A stretch of DNA of 64,000 nt from Daucus carota subsp. sativus (Eukaryota; Streptophyta; Magnoliopsida; Apiales; Apiaceae). Made by a program: the position numbers and the translations under genes. Below are positions 49,108 through 62,668 of this stretch, one piece after another (position 1 is the stretch's first letter; each line of letters begins with the position of its first letter). The notes below the pieces were generated by a model. It had not been told where the DNA came from, did not search any database, and was given only the letters and a program-made list of their open reading frames with translations. Location: positions 24,874,517 to 24,938,516 of the forward strand of contig NC_030387.2 of NCBI RefSeq assembly GCF_001625215.2, given 5' to 3'.

Positions 49108-52100
49108 ATGGCTGAGTTAGCCATGAACACACTGGTAAATTATGAAACTCGTCTCATCCTATTTTATATCATAAGATCACTTCTTCCAAGCGTGCCTACT
49201 AGTTTATGTTAGTTTATAACCACGCGGAACAGTTTTATGTTATGCAAAGATAGCTTAAGGTGTTTGATTATGCTGCAGGGTCAATCTTATAATGATACAA
49301 ATGATACCCATAAATTTGCGTTTGATCTGGGGGAATTTGTTGGTGATTTATCTGTTGACGAGGATAATGCCAGGTACTATCTCATGGTATTTATGATTAC
49401 CAAAATGTTTCAGAGTTTGTAAAGTATCTCTAGTGCGCAACTAAACTTAGTGACAGAACAAATAAATTTATAGTAAAGATGGAATTCGGGTAACAATATG
49501 TAATATCTTTCTATGGGCCATTCCACATTTTAAACTGTCTGATTTAATTTCTGTGCTACAGGTGTTAGCTAATTAACAGGATAAACTAGTTTCTCCAATA
49601 CATTTTTTCTCGTGATGCAAAAGAATTTTAATGGTCAAAGAATCATATGTAATTTTACTCTTTGAAAAATATTAAATTTGTACACGAGTTCTTAAAAAGA
49701 TTTTCTTAAAGACAATCATTTTACTAGGATAGTTGTTTTACATCTGAAGATTATGAAGACCATTGATCTCAAACTTCATTGAATTGTAGTAGAAGTGAAT
49801 TTGACAAATATTCTTTCTTAAAAATTGTTGTAGTTTTCTTTCAAGATTAAAGCCGTTCTTGTTGGTCTGATGGGATATGAATGTTTCCACAATGTTGTCA
49901 AGGGTCAGTAACAGGACTTGGTGTCCTAGCTAAATTTTTGACAAAGAAAGATGGATGAATGTGGAGAATAACCACTATTTTTAGGTGTCATCTGTATTCA
50001 CCGAAATACACTGAGAATATAATCCTGGACTCCCTATTTTAGAATTGTGATTGTCTGTTATCTGAAAAATGTACTAACATCTAATATACCTGATGAGAAA
50101 TCTTATCACTACTAATTGTTGTTAGACAATTAATATCAAGTGAATTCTGATATTGTTTAAAATGTTGTATGTTGGCATGTCTACTTGCCTTTTAATGAAT
50201 TGTTAAACTAGATGATATTTCAGGACATCCTAAACAGTCGAAACTGTACCCCTCGTGAATTTATGTTATTTAATGCGACTTTATTTGGTTATATTTTTTA
50301 TTCTTGTGCAAAAAACTAGGTAAAAGTTCTGCCTCGGTCAAATTTTATAAAGCCAATGTAGAGTACAAAAAAACTTGTCTACAAGTATTTGAAGTTGTGA
50401 ATGCCAGAGTACATGTGCCAATGTACAATGTCATTTTTTCTAAAAAAATAAGTTATACTGAAGTTACTTATAAATGTCTAATATGGTACTCACATATCTG
50501 ATTGCATTTTGTTCCCTTCCTTCTGTGAACAGACTATTTTTGTAGTTTCTTAAAGACGATGTTTAGTATTATGCTTCACAATTTGGTCTTTAAAAAACTT
50601 ATTTGTTGCCTTATTTTTCAGTGATGATATTTCACTTGAAGGTCTACAGCAGGAGCTCGAAGAATGCAAAAATGATGATGTAACTGCATGTCATTTTGTT
50701 CTGCTGCTTGTTACATATATTTACTGTTTTGTTAATTGTTACTGATGCATATCTTACTTTTGATTAACCCACTACAATGTTGACGTTCTAGGTGGTAGCA
50801 AACATATTGTCCAAAGGAACAAAATTACGGGATTACACAAAGGGTGTTGAAAACAATTTACGACAAGTTGAATTGGACTCTATTCAGGTTTGTTGACAAT
50901 CCTCCTACTCGTCTTCCTGTATATATTTTACACAAAACATATTGCTTATTTATGTCTTATAGTCTGGTTCTTGATCTATTTTACATCAATCTTTAGGATG
51001 GTATTAGGTGCAATAAAAATACTTTTCCTCTAACCGACACAGAGCTCAATTGTGTCTATGCATTGGTATAAAAATGATTATTTATATAAAAATATTTAGT
51101 AATACCATTGGTAGATGTCTTTTAAACTTTAATACTTGTTTATACTTTATACTGAGCTTTAGCAGTCCTTAACTTTCTTTCTTGCGCAAAGACCTTTCTT
51201 TGGTACATGTTCACTATTACGGTGGAATATTTTATAAAATTATCGAGTGTAACCTCAAAGTCAAGATGCCATTTCATCTTGTTAATACATTTGTTGCTAA
51301 ACTAACTTCTGTTTTTACAATAGGATTACATAAAAGAAAGTGACAATCTAGTCTCACTTCATGATCAAATTCGTGATTGTGACCTCATCCTTTCGCAAAT
51401 GGAAACATTGCTTGGTGGGTTTCAGGTATCGCTTGACCTTTTATGTATGAGATGTCTCCTTTGATTTTGCATCACCAGTGACCTGCACTTTTTTTTTTGG
51501 GTATATTTCTTTTATATGTTATTTCATTTTCTATCCCTTCCTTTTTATACAATGCCTATTATTGATCTTTTCCCATCTATGTATCCGCACTCATGGGAAC
51601 TTTATTTATCAATTACTTCAATGTTTAATATATATTGTTGTTGAAATATATATTAAACTCAGAATCACTTTATCTTTCTTTCTCTCATAAATATACTTTG
51701 TAATGTGGTTCTTCAAGATGTATTGAGACAAACCTTTGTTTCAGGATGAAATTGGTTCCATCAGTTCAGACATTAAAATTCTTCAAGAGAAGTCCATGGA
51801 TATGGGACTCAAGCTGAAGAACCGCAAGGTAGTGTCATGCAGTACCTTTCTGATGTAGGACAAGGTTAATAAAATCTAAAACAAGGGAGAAAAACCTAGT
51901 TCCGCTGAAAATTGGCAGAAAATACAATCATTCTGCAGATGTATTATAAACTACATAACATTTCATATATTTGAAATCTTAAAATAATAATCATTTACAA
52001 TGTTTAGATAGACCCTAAACCCCGGAAATCTTAGATAAAAGAAAACTAATTCTAATTGGTAAATACTGCCTGATAATTATATACTTTCAATATTTTAGCT

Positions 52101-53758
52101 GGTCATGAACATGCTGGCTTCAGACTCGAGCTTGTCATTTTGGTTTCGGCTTGAACTCGACAACTGAGGCTTGACTCAAAAATTCAGCTCGTTACATGTA
52201 AACTTTGAAGTCAACTTGTTTTATTAGGATTCAATCTTAAGCTAAAACACAGAAAAATGTTAGTTTATTAAAATGGCGCCAAGTTGTTTGATTAAACTCA
52301 AACTCGCCTAACAGGAGCTTAACTGGTCTGGGATCACAGTCCTATCCTCAAGATAAATCCAACCCCTTGGTTGAAAAGAATGAAGAAATGTCAATGAAAC
52401 CAAATTTGTCTTTTACAATCATAAAAAATGGTCAGCTTTTTGTTTAAAATCGTCTTGTATTGTTTCCTTCAGTACCCAGTACCCAGTGTTCTTCAATCAT
52501 GTAATTGTGATGCTGCTAGTGCCCCTTCTCAAGAAAAGGGAGGTCACTGACCAGCTTCTCTATGTTTGTGAGTTGTGAGGCTTTAAGTGGAAATTGAACA
52601 TATAATATAATATCAGTTAAATAAGAGAAGATATTTGTATGTTTTTCCTGTTGTACTTAATGGCATGCTGCACTCTCGGTGGCTGGTGACACCTGAAAGT
52701 TGTCATTGGAAGTTGGTGTCTTGCAAAATTAGGGATGGATGAGTAATGCAAAGTTAGATTGCTGTTTATTTATTTTTATTATTCCACATAGTTAGAGTTC
52801 TTAGCTTAATTAACATCTCTTAGCTGATCAACATGCTTAAAACTATTTTGGTTGTATTATGACAGTTTAATAGTATATCTTATCTTTTGAATTATGTAAC
52901 CTCTACAGGTTGCCGAATCAAAATTGGCCAAATTTGTTGAAGATATAATAGTCCCACCAAGGATGATAGACATCATTGTTGATGGAGAGGTAACTTGATT
53001 CCCAAGATTTTTTCTTTTTTTTGGATGATGGAATTGGTTTGTATTCACCTGCTCTTCAGTCGCTGTAACACGTGTTTCTTTTTATATTATTTTGGTTCTG
53101 TTGTATATTGTTTAAGCATGCGACTTTAACATTTATTCGAAATGTTATTTAAATTCACCTCGTAATCATGCAGGGTTGTATAGTTTCATGAGTGCTGACA
53201 ATATGCATTCTATTTTGTTTTTAGGTCAATGATGAATATATGAGGACTCTTGAAATTCTGAGTAAGAAGCTGAAGTTTGTTGAAGCCGATTCATTGGTTA
53301 AAACATCTAACGCTCTTAAAGATGTGCAGCCAGAGCTAGAAAAACTTCGACAAAAAGCAGTTTCAAAGGTTTTTTTTCTATCTTAGACAATTGGAAATGC
53401 CCTGTTACTTAATTTACTTTTACACGGACTTGCTCATTTCCTTGATTACTTGATATCATCAACCAAACAGTTTACTTGGTCAATTAAGTGATGAAATTCT
53501 CTTAACTTATTTCTTATTATACAATATTTCCTTATGGTGGTTTGATCCTATATAACGGGTCACTAAATTTCCATTTGAAAACATCTTGAGGTGCAAAACT
53601 AGATTTTAATTGAGTTTGGACTCCAGCAAGGCACCTATTTAATTGAGGGTTAACTTCAGACCTGGGATAGTAGTTTCATTATTTACGATCCAGTGTCTAT
53701 TGGTCTTGAATTTTTCACATTATCTACTTCATAAAAAATTATACAATTAATCAGTGTA

Positions 53759-53830
<72 letters not shown>

Positions 53831-56800
53831 TTTCTAATCTTCAAACTAATCAGTATTTGGTTAAATAGCTCCTTGAGGGTTTATTTTAAAAACACTGTTA
53901 ATTAGTCTTTTGTTTTTTTTCAAGATATTTTCTTATTGCAAAATAAAAAACATATATATGTGCATTATTATGTTACTGTTCTTATTTTATAATATGTTAT
54001 GATGGCTCATACCACAGGATTTTTGAGGTAAATCCCTTATAATTTTTTTTTGTTCCTCTGAAGGTATTTGAGTTCATTGTTCAAAAGCTCTATGCATTGC
54101 GAAAACCCAAAACAAATATCCAAATATTACAACAGAGTGTTCTGTTGAAGTACAGGTGAGCTATCTACTTGACATTCCTAGTGGTTTTGTATTAAACTCA
54201 TTCTTAGAGTCCTGTTAGATTATTCGCACACTAATCTGCTTTTTTCCTCGATTTAACTAAAATTTGCTTTTTTGATTGATCATGCTTGCTGTTTCCTTAT
54301 ATGTTGCATAATCTATTCTGATACAAACAAATGTTTTAGCTTTTACTTGCACTATATTTGCGACTTGTTGGTTTTTTAGTTATATTCTGTTACAGAAGCC
54401 ATTTTTTTGTATAAATTAATTCAAAGTAGTGTTACTATTGTTTTCTTGTCCAAGTTTTTTTCCCTCGTACAAAGTGGAATAGCATGATGTCATAATCCTG
54501 GAGGATTCTGTCTTTTTATACTATATGCTGAATGTGTAATTTAACATGCTAGGTATCTCATGTCCTTTCTGAAGGAACACGGGAAGGAGATATATAATGA
54601 GGTTCGTGCGGCATACATCGACACTATGAACAAGGTAATGGCTCATTGATATTGCTTCTTTCTGATGGTAATGTTCATTCAGTGCCTCCTGCATTATTTA
54701 CCAAGCTGGCATGGGTCCATATGTGTTTTAATTGAAAATGTAGAGTGAGGTTTGAATAGATGTTATGGCCAAATTATTGTTTGGTGCAATTCACTAATAC
54801 AGAGATTGCTTGTAATATATATATTCTTGGAGTATATTTTGATAATTGTATGACCCTACTATTTTCTTAAAATATTATGTTAGTACTCTATAGGCCTATT
54901 GGTTCGAATTCGTACTTGTAATTTAAAAAAATGATCGATTACACCAAGTGTCATGAACCTTTTGGATAAAAATAACTTCTATTGCATTTTTAATCGAGAT
55001 CGGTGACACTATTCTTTTTTATTGTCTTGAATCCAAAATTAATTCTGGAATTTCCATGAACTTGTTTTCAACTTGCTTGACAACTGCTATCTAGTAAACA
55101 GGCTTTTTTTTTGAAGAAATCTTATAACACAATGATTGATATGAATTATGCAAACCAGAGTTATCTAGGAGCTTGGGAACTCAAAGCAAACCCTTATCTT
55201 TCTCTATGCTTTGACTACACTCTAGAAGTTATATACCTAAATTACATGAACAAAATAAACTGAATATTCTTTGCACACTAATCGGGTACTGTATCTATTT
55301 TGGTTTCTCATTTAACACCTTGAGTGGCTTATATTTTCAAACTTAAAAAGTTATAACTAACCTATTTTCCTACTTCGCTTCTTCGTTTTTCTCTTCACAT
55401 AAGGTTATTGTAAAACCTTCTCAACTTATAATATACTTCAGAGCGCAATCTTAATTCATTCTCAACTTGTAATATAAAACTACCTATTGAATTTGCTCAA
55501 GATTTTGAATAAAATTGTGTTTATTTTATGGAAGCGATACAATTCTTACTTGCAGGTTCTAAGTGCACAATTTCTTGCTTATATTCAAGCATTGGAGAAG
55601 TTGCAATTGGATATTGCAACATCAAGTGATCTGATAGGTGTTGAGGCCAGAGGCACTAGTTTATTTTCAAGAGGAAGAGAACCTTTGAAAAACCGGTCTG
55701 CTGTTTTTGCTCTTGGGGATCGGCTGAACATTCTCAAGGTTTGGTAGCACCATCACTACGATGTAATCTCATTTAACAACGAAGCTTGCACAAAATTTTA
55801 TGTTAATAATTTACTAAATTTGTAATGGCAGTATGTATTATCTTTGTCATTAATTGTCATTTTGGGTTTTTCACATCCATAACTAAAAGCTTGAGTATGG
55901 TTCCTGTTTTCAGCCTATCACATTTAGTTTAGAAGTGGAAGCATTTTTCTGCTGATTATTCTTGTCGAAATTCATCTATACATGATACATGAGTATATAG
56001 ATATGGTTCGTGTGACTATCAGTTTGTGACGGATTTTTGTATAGCTTGATGGTATATGGAAATTTATATAGAACTGCAAGCAAGTTCCATGTTTAGACTT
56101 TTATTTGAATTTTTCAATTGATTATTGCATAGTTATATGATTTTTTCTTTTCAGACTAGCCGCATATAATTTTTTATCTTCTGTTACCTTTACCTTGTTC
56201 TTGAATTTACAAACTAAATTGGATCTTATGTGTGTTCTGCTGAACTTCTACTCTCTCTTTTGTTCTGTCAACATCATTATTAAATCATATACATATATAT
56301 ATATATATATATCTTTTTTAAGATTAAATGACGTAAACTAGGTGAGGGACGTCCTTTTATACTAAACGACAAACAAAATAAGGAAGCTGAAAGGTGCTTA
56401 TGATTTATCTTTAACTTATATAAACAACCAAAACCAATTTTCCATATCTTATTTTGTGTACTGTCTTCACTGCTTGGTGTATTATACTGATTTAATTATC
56501 TTGATCGTGTTCGACTTGTAAAAATTCGAAATTTTATGATATATACAGGAAATTGATGAACCTGCGTTGATTCCCCATATAGCTGAAGCTAGCTCCAGAA
56601 AGTATCCTTATGAAGTCCTTTTCAGGAGCTTGCACAAGTTGCTAATGGATTCCGCATCTTCTGAGTAAATTGTTGATCCCACTATAGTTTCATACGGATT
56701 AACTGAAGACAATAATAGAAGTTATATGTTTTCGAAATTGTGTTGGTTTATTAGATCTTATTATTGTACAGGTACCTTTTCTGTGGTGATTTCTTCGGTG

Positions 56801-59800
56801 AAGAATCAATATTTGGTGAAATATTTGCAGGTACCAGCGGTTTGTTTGCTTAAATACTAATATAGTAGTGTTATACTTCTCTTAATATGAACTATTTTCT
56901 TATAGAAATATCTAGGAAAATGTAAATATGCTAATGTGAAGAAGATATTATATTAGCAACCAACCATGTACGATTCTAGCGTTCCAACACTAATTCCGTA
57001 TTGAAATAAAAATGTCAACCTATGTTGCCCAGTCTTGGGTACAGGAGTTTCTGATACAGAAGGGATATGCGTGTTCGACTTGTTATTTTTAAAATTGTTG
57101 GCATAGGGACTTGTCCTTATTTTGGACCCGGCTACAGGATGCATTATAATTGTTTTTTTTTCATAACAAGTAATTTGGATAAGATGGCATAAAAATTTAA
57201 TATAAAATAAACGTGATTTTGCAAATGAGTTTGCAAGTTACAGATATTATATTCTTAAACCTATTATATTGGATATATATTATAACTACACATCAATACT
57301 GTGGGCATCTTTTTATACGTGGTCTTTCAGTAGGTCAAATTACCCAAATCTCAGTCAAGGATCCAATACCAAATAAGCGTCATGTCCAAGTGTACAATGA
57401 TCTGACAAGATTATGGCTGCCTAAATCAAAACATCCAAGTATAATAGATGTCAGCTTCTAGTGATAATTCTTGATGATTCTTTAACCCAACACCTCTTTT
57501 ATCTGCACCTGAGCAGTATAGTGTATAAAATTATTATACCGCTAATTTTTAGTAGAAATTATTGCAACGTCTTCACTGTCAAGACTCAAGAGACATGGAA
57601 TGGGATTCTACTATTATAATATTTGTTGGGGTTTTGTTTAATTTTGTAAAATTTATGATGTTCTTTTTGTAGGTCCACTTTTGGTTATTGACGAGCACTT
57701 CAATACAGTCCTTTCAAATTGTTTTGATGCAATAGGTCTGATGCTTATGATATGTATCATTCACAGACACCAGGTAATTTGTACTTCACACTATTAGTCT
57801 ATTTTTACCTTTCACTCTCCTTGATTACCTAATAATATGTACTTCAGACCATTAGTCTATAAACATTTACTATTTCACTCTGGACCACCTAATTCATGAA
57901 TCGTGGATACATCCACTTTAATAGTTTAATGCATTGTTTGTCACTTGATTCATTCTATCACATTCCAACTGAAGACGCCCCAAAGTTAAAAAAAATAAAT
58001 AAAAGAATCGGAGCCACAGGCCATGTATGTCACAACTTTGATTATTTTTTATCTGTACTCTTTAAAGGTGATTCTACTTCTAGTTGTACAAAACCATTTT
58101 TTTTAAATATAAAAACCATGAAGTTAAATATGCTAACAGATTAGTTTTTAGGTGCAATATGAATAGAAGCCTAGTAGGCAACAGGTCAAGCGTTTACTGA
58201 TTGATTTTTTTCTAAATACAGTCATTATAGAAATTCCATGTTCTATGAAACATCTATATCTAATGTTACAATAATAAATTTACTTCATTTTTTTCCAAGG
58301 TATATGTAATATAAACCTAATAGTAGTTTAAATCTGATCTTACTAAGTTGTACACAGCTTCTTATAGTCGGCGATTTACTTTTGACCAACCAAATAAATA
58401 GTGTATAATACATATGCTGTAGAGAGATTTCAGTCATCTGCTTTTGGTGCACCTATAGTATATCAATTGAAGCAGAGAAAGTTAAACACAATCTAACTAA
58501 ATACGGCAACTTAGAAGCAGGTTTCAGGAAGCACATCTGGAGTTGCTTCTCATGCATTCAAAAGATGCACCCTTATTTTTTTTCTTGGTCTTAGATAATA
58601 GAGTACACTTCTGCGCAGTCCTCAACTGTACTTTAGAAAATAATTATACTGGACGGTAGTAATCTTTTTTTGTTGGTCTAGTACTGATAATTTCTGAACA
58701 GTTAATACTCTTGTTCCTGGCAGGTCATAATGTCTCGCCGTCGGATACCATGTCTGGATTCATACTTGGATAAGGTCTGTATCTAATAATTTTGGTTTAC
58801 AACGTCATCTGATTCCCTAAACCAAATTCCCATATGAAAAGTTCACGAACTGAAGTATATACTTTTACGCATTTGGTGAATTTCAGGAATGCAAATTAAC
58901 CTTGCTTATTTTGGAGAGAATAAAATAATTTTTTTGAACCATAATCGGTTTAGTGTTTTTGTATTTTCACTTGACAGGTTAATATTTCTTTGTGGCCACG
59001 CTTCAAGATGGTTTTTGATATGCACCTTAATAGCTTGCGAAATGCCAATGTAAAGTCACTGTGGGAAGATGATGTTCATCCACATTATGTCATGAGACGC
59101 TATGCTGAATTCACAGCTTCACTGATTCACCTTAATGTGGAATATGGAGATGGTCAGGTAATATATCTGTGAAGGTTTGAGAGTAACTCCTATGTCGCAA
59201 TGGCAGTGAACTTATACATAGTACTTATGTTTCTATCTGGTGTAATGTTTCCCAATGATTTTAGCTTGAACTGAACATGGAAAGACTTCGAATGGCTGTT
59301 GATGACTTGCTTGTCAAGCTTGCAAAAACATTTACCAAGCCAAAGTTGCAGACAGTGTTTCTAATAAACAACTATGACATGACAATTGCTGTGTTGAAGG
59401 TATTTACCGAATAATCTTTTTGTTGCTTAATTGACTTGGCAGCATCATGTTATACACACTTTTGTAGGTCAGAACACATTGAAAAAATTTCTTGTGTTAA
59501 TTGTTTAGTAATATGGTCTCGAGAAGCTTTGATATTTACAATAGCTTATAAGCTTTATTTCGTTTTTTAGGAAGCTAGTGAAGGTGGGAAAATCCAGATG
59601 CACTTTGAAGAACTTCTGAAAAACAACACAGCTGTATTTGTGGTAAGTATCCGCTTAATAAGAAATAATTATTTTTGCAACTCTAGAAGCTATTGGGTTA
59701 ACTTAAAATAAGTTACTTATAACTTATTGTACTTCATATCAGTTTAAGTTAAAAGTAAACCTTCTTACTTTAAGTTGGATGTACCTGCTTGAGTTTACTT

Positions 59801-60861
59801 GAAGTAGATTTAGTGATTGGCAAATTTTGACTGAAAAGTAAATTTTGACTATAAAAAGTGAAATTCATATTATTTAAACATAAAATAATGGTACTAAATA
59901 ACCAACTCAATGATTCAAGGAAATATTGTCACAGTTTTGTTTATGGTATTTAGGATTTGTTGAAATGAGCAAGGAAATAATAAGCTGAACTGAAAAAAGT
60001 ACCTCTGAGTTACTTGTATTTTTAACAGAAAAAGTAACTTTAAACCCACGAAAATGAGTGGACCTGAACAGCCCCAACTTAAAGTGCTCCAAAACAAATT
60101 TTCAGCAACGTAAAACATGTCCCTAGTGTTGCCAATATGTTTGGGCTGTCATAAATTTATTCTTTTTCACTCCACCGACTAGCTCTGCTTATAAAGAATT
60201 TATTGTTAAAGGATATGATGGTGTTAAAATTTGTTCAAAAGCGCTTACACGGTGGGTCATATATTATTTGTACGTTGTACCCAGACTTGATCTGATAAGA
60301 TATATTAACGGAATACATGTGTATGATCTCTGCACTGATGTTGCTAATTCATCAGTTTGTTCTTTTCTCATTGCAAATTTTTACTCGATATTTGTTCATT
60401 TCTTCTTGTAGGAGGAACTACTGCTGGAGCATTTTAGCAATCTTATAAAGTTTGTTAAGAACAGAGCCTGTAAGTTCCTGGCACAAATTACTTTTCAACT
60501 GTCTAATATGTATAAAAGCCTGTTAGTTCATCCACTGATTTGCATTTTATTACTAGCTGAGGACTCGAGTGCTGGTTCTGAGAAGCCAATTACTGTTGCT
60601 GAAGTGGAGCCACTTGTAAAAGACTTTGCCAGTAGATGGAAAGCAGCGATTGAGCTGATGCACAAGGATGTCATCACTTCTTTTAGCAATTTCCTATGCG
60701 GAATGGATATCTTAAGAGCTGCCATGACTCAACTGCTCCTTTATTATACCAGACTCTCCGACTGCATCAAGAAAATTGCTGGCGGATCTGCTCTAAACAA
60801 GGATCTTGTTTCAATATCTTCGATCATGTATGAAATTAGGAAATACTCTAGAACTTTCTAG
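49108..60861 (+). CDS. VPS52: VPS52, subunit of GARP/EARP tethering complexes
   Basis: Twenty coding exons: 49108-49134, 49279-49373, 50622-50679, 50792-50887, 51324-51425, 51745-51828, 52909-52989, 53225-53368, 54064-54155, 54553-54634, 55556-55738, 56549-56664, 56772-56830, 57673-57773, 58724-58774, 58978-59157, 59265-59399, 59571-59642, 60412-60469 and 60557-60861. They sum to 2121 nt (706 residues; Arabidopsis VPS52/POK is about 707). Seen: acidic N-terminus; coiled coil at about 45-155 (LEGLQQELEECKND, DNLVSLHDQIRDCDLILSQ); the Vps52/Sac2 core with VPPRMIDIIVDGEVNDEYM, FLKEHGKEIYNEVRAAYID, ALGDRLNIL, SRKYPYEVLFRSLHKLL and YLFCGDFFGEES; and a helical C-terminus. It tethers endosome-derived vesicles at the trans-Golgi with VPS51, VPS53 and VPS54, and loss blocks pollen-tube growth in Arabidopsis. 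A 5' UTR intron (donor 48491, acceptor 49106) precedes the ATG by one base. Confidence 0.97.
53763..53830. repeat. (AAT)n microsatellite in VPS52 intron
   Basis: About 22 perfect TAA/AAT units between coding exons 8 and 9. Likely polymorphic in length. Confidence 0.97.
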
Positions 60862-61052
60862 GTCATTGATTGTGTGAAAGTAGCTGTGAGTGTTAAATTT
60901 TGTGACAAGCAAAAAATTAGACTTTACAAGAACTAAACAAGGTGTAAATGACACTGGTGGAATTTGTGGGTTGTAAGAAGGAAAAATATATAATTTTGGA
61001 TTAAAATGCTACAATCTATAAGAAATTTACAAGGGCTTAGCGCTGTTGCTTG

Positions 61053-61764
61053 TAGGGGTGTGCATTCGGTTCGGTTAACCGAAAACCGAACCGAAAAACC
61101 GAAATAATTTCGGTTCGGTTAACCGAAATATAAATTTCGGTTCGGTTTTCGGTAGCCAAATTTTGATTTTTCGGTTTTTCGGTTATTCGGTTTTTAAACC
61201 TCGGTTAACCGAAAACCGAATGGTTAACCGATTTTTTATGTACTTTATAAAAAAATTAGTATTTTTAATTAATAACAGAGATTTTCTTATCAGCGTGTGT
61301 ATCTACTGTGACCTAAAGACTAAACCTAAATACGAGCAGTTCATTAACTATCTCAAACCCATCGGCCATCGCTGCTACCTGCTTCCATCGGCCATCGCTA
61401 CCTCCTAGTCTGCTACGGTGAGTCGGTGACCAAGCTCATCCAGCCTCAAGCAATCCAACCCAATTTCATCCAGCCACTGGTGAAGTCACTGGTGAATGGT
61501 GATTCACTTTCTTTAATGTGATGCAAGAAACACTGTATTTTGTTTTTAACTAGTTTGGCAGTAATTTCTAGATTTTCATACACTATTTAGGAATTTCGGT
61601 TTCTAAATTCGGTTTTCGGTTTTAACCGAAATTTAAAATTCGGTTCGGTTACAAACCGAAATAATTTCGGTTCGGTTTTCGGTAGAGTTTTTTCGTGAAT
61701 TTCGGTTTCGGTTAACCGAAATAAAATTCGGTTTCGGTTTCGGTTAACCGAATGCACAGCCCTA
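61053..61764. mobile_element. hAT-type MITE with perfect 8-bp target duplication
   Basis: GTTGCTTG at 61045-61052 is repeated exactly at 61765-61772. The ends TAGGGGTGTGCATTCGG and, inverted, TAGGGCTGTGCATTCGG continue into long runs of GGTTCGGTTAACCGAAA on both sides. 8-bp duplications and such ends mark the hAT superfamily. 712 bp, no transposase ORF. It starts 192 bp after the VPS52 stop codon. Confidence 0.96.
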
Positions 61765-61772
61765 GTTGCTTG

Positions 61773-62237
61773 TGCTAGTGTTATCTTTTTAGGCATATTC
61801 ATGAAATATAAACACTGAATCAGTAAATTGTTACTAAGAGCATCTCCAATCTTCAAACAAGCTCTTAACTTTAAATTCAAGGGCAAGTCAAGAATTAAGT
61901 GCTTCAACAGATTCTTAGAAACTCTTTAAAAATTTAAAAGTTTACGCTCTCCCCTCTCGTTTAAAGAGTATCTAGTAGCTCTTAATTTTTATTAATGAAC
62001 ATAAATATTCTTTACAAGAATTGATTTTTTACTTGTTTCTACTAATAATATGCCAAGAATTAGTGGACTTGTTTTTAATAATATGCCTAATATGCCATGA
62101 TATATGAATGTCAGGAACTCAGATCCCGTATATATAGATATGTAAGCAGTATACATAGATATTTACATACACAGATATATATATATACATATGTACCAGA
62201 GCATTCTCGTGTTAGATCCTGTATACATACATACATA

Positions 62238-62295
<58 letters not shown>

Positions 62296-62668
62296 CATAC
62301 ATACATATAGCAGAACATTCTTGTGTTATAAACAAGTCGTATGACTGGTTTTTAGACAAAAGAGTTCCATTGAAAATGCTGTTTAGATCTCTTTGATTTT
62401 TTTTGAAAAGCAAAGAAGATTCATTAAGCATGGGAACAGCAGAGTACAATATTTCTTGAGCATATCCTAAGCTAGAGGCGGCTTGCCAAACAAAAGACAA
62501 TTACTAGACTACTGACAAGCTCCTATTACCAACCCACTAAAATAAGACTACTACCGAATCAACGCTAAAGCTTTTAGAACATAATCATTCCCTAAAAAGA
62601 CCATTGAACAGAGTAGCCGATCCACAAAAGCGCACTAGGACATATGCAGATAACGGACGCATGCATGC
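61773..62668. other. intergenic between VPS52 and the RNase H-like gene
   Basis: At 61837 GAGCATCTCCAATC looks like a lone MITE end. Simple repeats at 62241-62293 are described separately. From 62398 to 62668 lies the 3' flank of the minus-strand RNase H-like ORF, starting with a T-run (TTTTTTTT at about 62397-62404) that would be an A-run on that strand. Confidence 0.5.
62241..62293. repeat. (CA)n-(TA)n compound microsatellite
   Basis: About 19 AC units run straight into about 7 AT units, and GTATACATACATACATA-like text flanks both sides. Confidence 0.97.

Noticed and set aside
62111..62500. Cys/Val-rich open frame
   Set aside because: Translation of the (CA)n-(TA)n microsatellite.
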